Positions 57,376 to 59,488 of a DNA stretch of 59,488 nt are shown here, one piece after another. Numbering within the stretch: the stretch's first letter is position 1; the number at the start of each line of letters is the position of its first letter. The position numbers and the translations under genes were made by a program. Source of the DNA: a virus; the IMG/VR virus record IMGVR_UViG_3300020165_000023, positions 1 to 59,488 of that record; one strand, given 5' to 3'. The notes beneath the pieces were generated by a model. It saw only the letters and a program-made list of their open reading frames with translations. It was not told where the DNA came from and did not search any database.

Positions 57376-58677
57376 ATGACTTACAATCTCGCTTCCGCTG
57401 ACCAGTTGGTCGAAAAGTGGGCTGACGTTCTGAACGAAGGTTCTGCGCCAGCAATTAAAGACTCCCATCGTCAGATGATGACTGCTATTATGCTTGAGAA
57501 CCAGGCTCAGTCCATCTCCGAGAACAACCAGTTGAACGAAACTTCTAACACTGGCTCCATGACTTCTTGGGACCCAATCATGATGTCCCTCGTACGTCGT
57601 TCCATGCCAAACCTGATGGCTTACGACGTAGCTGGTGTACAGCCAATGACTGGCCCAACCGGTATCGCTTTCGCAATGAAGGCACGCTACGGCGCTGGTG
57701 CAACCTCTTCCCGTGAAGCTCTCTTCAACGAAGCTGAGACTAACTTCTCTGGTACCGGTGCACACGATTCCGACAACGTTTCTGGCCTCGACGCTGGTAA
57801 CACTGATGGTGATGCTACCATCGACGATTCCGACCTGACCGGCCTGACCGGCGTTGGCATGTCCACTGCTACCGGTGAAGCACTGGGTACTGGCATGGAA
57901 GAAATGGGTTTCACCATTGAGAAGGCTACCGTGACTGCAAAGACACGTGCTCTCAAGGCTGAATACACCACTGAGCTTGCACAAGACCTTAAGGCGATCC
58001 ACGGTCTGGACGCTGAGTCTGAGCTTGCTAACATCCTGTCCACGGAAATTCTCGCTGAGATCAACCGTGAAGTTGTTCGTACCATTAACTCCCAAGCTAA
58101 GATCGGTGCTTCCACATCGAACACTGCTGTTAACGGTATCTTCAACCTGAACACGGATGCTGACGGTCGTTGGTCTGTTGAGAAGTTCAAGGGTCTGATG
58201 CTTCAGATTACTCGTGAAGCTCACCAGATTGCTAAAGACACACGTCGTGGTCGCGGTAACTTCATCGTATGTTCGGCTGACGTTGCTTCCGCTCTTGAAG
58301 CTGCTGGCGTACTTGATTACAACCCTGCGCTTCAGACTGGTCTGAATGTTGATGACACAGGCAACACGTTTGCTGGTGTTATTGGTGGTCGCACCAAGGT
58401 ATACGTTGATCCGTATGCAGTTGCTGATTACATCAACGTTGGTTACAAGGGTACTTCCGCATACGATGCTGGCGTATTCTACTGCCCATACGTTCCACTG
58501 ACAATGATGCGTGCTGTTGACGAAGCTAGCTTCCAGCCAAAGATCGGCTTTAAGACTCGCTACGGCATGGTATCCAACCCATTCGTTGGTGACATTTCTT
58601 CCGGTCGTGATGGTCTTGCTACTGCTCGTACCAACTCTTACTATCGCATCTTTCGGGTTGAAGGAATCCTGGTTTAA
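57376..58677 (+). CDS. gp23: Major capsid protein gp23
   Basis: This 433-residue HK97-fold capsid protein (T4 gp23 is 521) has a shortened N-terminal delta domain (KWADVLNEGSAPAIKDSHR, TAIMLENQAQSISENNQLNE). Candidate gp21 cut sites are Ile47-Ser-Glu49 and Leu53-Asn-Glu55. The core follows (PIMMSLVRRSMPNLMAYDVA, GVQPMTGPTGIAFAMKARYG, AEYTTELAQDLKAIHGLDAE, ILSTEILAEINREVVRTINS), ending GLATARTNSYYRIFRVEGIL. The insertion domain of T4 gp23 seems reduced. Codon use is strongly biased, as expected for the most abundant protein. A strong terminator follows. Confidence 0.96.
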   Translation: MTYNLASADQLVEKWADVLNEGSAPAIKDSHRQMMTAIMLENQAQSISENNQLNETSNTGSMTSWDPIMMSLVRRSMPNLMAYDVAGVQPMTGPTGIAFAMKARYGAGATSSREALFNEAETNFSGTGAHDSDNVSGLDAGNTDGDATIDDSDLTGLTGVGMSTATGEALGTGMEEMGFTIEKATVTAKTRALKAEYTTELAQDLKAIHGLDAESELANILSTEILAEINREVVRTINSQAKIGASTSNTAVNGIFNLNTDADGRWSVEKFKGLMLQITREAHQIAKDTRRGRGNFIVCSADVASALEAAGVLDYNPALQTGLNVDDTGNTFAGVIGGRTKVYVDPYAVADYINVGYKGTSAYDAGVFYCPYVPLTMMRAVDEASFQPKIGFKTRYGMVSNPFVGDISSGRDGLATARTNSYYRIFRVEGILV

Positions 58678-58714
58678 TCAACCAAGCGATTTCTTTACTC
58701 GAAATAAAAATGAG

Positions 58715-58739
58715 AAAGGGCGCTTCGGCGCCCTTTTTT
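58715..58739 (+). terminator. Intrinsic terminator after gp23
   Basis: AAAGGGCGC pairs with GCGCCCTTT around a TTCG tetraloop, followed by T residues. It closes the head-gene operon. Confidence 0.92.
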
Positions 58740-58752
58740 ATTACCTAACATG

Positions 58753-58760
58753 TATAAATA
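58753..58760 (+). promoter_or_regulatory. Late promoter for the HNH endonuclease
   Basis: Exact TATAAATA, 66 bases before ATG 58826. Nothing else of note is seen in the 58740-58825 gap apart from AAGGTATCC near the start codon. Confidence 0.7.
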
Positions 58761-58825
58761 AAAGTGTAGATCGCGGTACGCCAATACCCATCTACTCTAG
58801 ACACATATCCAGCAAGGTATCCAGC

Positions 58826-59359
58826 ATGACTATTTATCATATGCACCACATTATCCCGAAACACGCAGGCGGGACAGATGACCCTTCAAACTTAATTAAG
58901 CTGACAATTGAAGAGCACGCTCAAGCGCACCTCGATCTATATGAAAAGAACGGAGACGAGCGTGACCTCCTAGCATATAAGTTTCTATTGGGTCAAATTG
59001 ATAAACAAGACCTAATCAAAGTTTTACAAAAGTTACCTAAGACTGATCAACATAAACAGAAAATATCTGAGTCGTTGAAAGGTGAACGCAATCCGCAATG
59101 GGGTAAGACAACCTCACAAAAGCAAAAGGATGCAGTCAGTAAAGCAATGAAGGGCAAAAAGAAAAATTACAAAGTTGAATGTAATTGGCCAACTAAAAGC
59201 GGCAAAGACAATCCAGCATCAAAGGCTGTTATCTGTGAAGGTATTACGTATGATACAATTAGCGAAGCCGGACGAGCCTATGGTATTAGCAAAGACTCAA
59301 TCCGGCATCGTTGTTTAAGTGATAAGCCAAAGTGGAAAGACTTTAGCTATTTTCTGTGA
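58826..59359 (+). CDS. Free-standing HNH homing endonuclease
   Basis: This is a 177-residue protein from ATG 58826 (AAGG about 8 bases upstream). The frame is open further back into gp23, but that part is a shadow. The N-terminus is an HNH nuclease: HMHHIIPKHAGGTDDPSNLI, then LTIEEHAQAHLDLY, giving the His, Asn and His of the site. A NUMOD3-type DNA-binding repeat follows (KISESLKGERNPQWGKT). The C-terminal part is NUMOD1/IENR1-like with a helix-turn-helix (TYDTISEAGRAYGISKDSIR, then PKWKDFSYF). It spreads by cutting a site in relatives lacking it, likely in or near gp23. No intron splits gp23. Its last 17 bases overlap the opposite-strand gene. Confidence 0.88.
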   Translation: MTIYHMHHIIPKHAGGTDDPSNLIKLTIEEHAQAHLDLYEKNGDERDLLAYKFLLGQIDKQDLIKVLQKLPKTDQHKQKISESLKGERNPQWGKTTSQKQKDAVSKAMKGKKKNYKVECNWPTKSGKDNPASKAVICEGITYDTISEAGRAYGISKDSIRHRCLSDKPKWKDFSYFL

Positions 59360-59488
59360 TATATTTTCGAACCATGTCAGGGGTAAATATTCCCTCAACA
59401 AAGTTCTCTGCTGCATCTTCGGCAAAACGTAATGCCTTATGCGTATAATCAATCTGCCCGATAGACATGTCATGCACCAGGTAATTAA
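59343..59488 (-). CDS. C-terminal part of an unidentified minus-strand gene
   Basis: The last 47 residues of a protein read leftward, with the stop at 59345-59343; the start is beyond the window. The tail reads YLVHDMSIGQIDYTHKALRF, then AEDAAENFVEGIFTPDMVRK, and is helical. I do not recognise it. Its 3' end overlaps the 3' end of the HNH gene by 17 bases, so the two transcripts converge with no separate terminator in view. Confidence 0.5.
   Translation of the reverse strand, partial: NYLVHDMSIGQIDYTHKALRFAEDAAENFVEGIFTPDMVRKYITENS

Noticed and set aside
57370-58224. Long minus-strand open frame (284 codons) across gp23
   Set aside because: Same effect of strong codon bias in the capsid gene; no family resemblance, and it opposes the direction of the operon.
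57376-58677. Intron or split in gp23 related to the HNH gene
   Set aside because: gp23 is continuous and of plausible length with a normal C-terminus; there is no group I intron-like sequence between exons.
58511-58825. N-terminal extension of the HNH gene into gp23
   Set aside because: The frame is open by chance within gp23 and would read through the terminator hairpin. The HNH motif starts right after ATG 58826, which has a ribosome site.

Overview
This window is the virion-structure region of a T4-like contractile-tailed phage (myovirus). The assignment rests on a near-complete run of T4-family gene products recognised from their translations: gp33 and gp32; baseplate/tail proteins gp4, gp54, gp26, gp48, gp53, gp27, gp5, gp25, gp6 and gp8; neck/tail-completion proteins gp13, gp14 and gp15; terminase gp16/gp17; sheath and tube gp18/gp19; portal gp20; prohead core/protease/scaffold gp67/gp68/gp21/gp22; and the major capsid protein gp23. 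A T4-type late-promoter octamer (TATAAATA, or CATAAATA) stands in front of most operons. Several accessory domains are of kinds I associate with marine T4-like phages: a cupredoxin-like fibre domain, a very large DUF4815-type baseplate protein, and fibre words such as LDGQDGTHYLDY. The host is probably Gram-negative and aquatic; the window does not identify it. No tRNA, rRNA, integrase, att site or CRISPR array was seen.

Layout. (1) 1-1869, plus strand: the tail of an upstream gene, a fossil nucleotidyltransferase, a small unknown protein, gp33 and gp32. gp32 has its own sigma70-like promoter. (2) 1870-6778, minus strand: gp4, a gp2-like protein, gp54, gp26 and a tape-measure-like protein. 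gp26 ends on a T7 slippery run, and the -1 frame stays open for 60 more codons up to the tape-measure start, which looks like a G/GT-type programmed frameshift. (3) 6830-14842, plus: tube initiator gp48, an enlarged gp53, hub gp27, and three consecutive hub/spike genes (gp5, a T7-lysozyme-like amidase, a beta-helical spike), each with a candidate peptidoglycan-active domain. (4) 14961-30036: gp25, gp6, a gp7-like protein, gp13, gp14, gp15, gp8 and a 1867-residue baseplate protein, with two small fibre-like genes and a lectin-like gene interspersed. (5) 30079-43254: fibre region with two giant repeat fibres (1506 and 1440 aa) and two fibre-tip plus glycine-rich adhesin pairs. (6) 43289-49343: gp16 to gp20. 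(7) 49380-55051: a three-gene tailspike insertion between portal and prohead core. (8) 55161-58677: gp67, gp68, gp21, gp22, gp23. (9) 58826-end: a free-standing HNH homing endonuclease converging on a partial minus-strand gene.

The genes together build a phage particle. gp16/17 package DNA through gp20 into a gp23 shell assembled on gp22/67/68 and matured by gp21. gp13/14/15 and gp4 finish the neck. gp18/19 form the tail, with length probably set by the 706-aa protein. gp53/25/6/7/8 and the 1867-aa protein form the baseplate around a gp27-gp5 hub. The fibre and spike genes are the likely host-range determinants.

The most unusual points are the putative -1 frameshift in gp26; a promoter-plus-leader element duplicated at 14863 and 34963 with a weaker relative at 39528; stop codons of six genes embedded at the same place in late promoters; a fibre domain with an amicyanin-like copper-ligand pattern; about 54 copies of a His-containing DTHDSAAV repeat in three proteins; and a gp5 lysozyme-like domain with Gln at the expected catalytic Glu. 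No gene-free stretch exceeds 300 bases; the longest gap, 39402-39612, is described.
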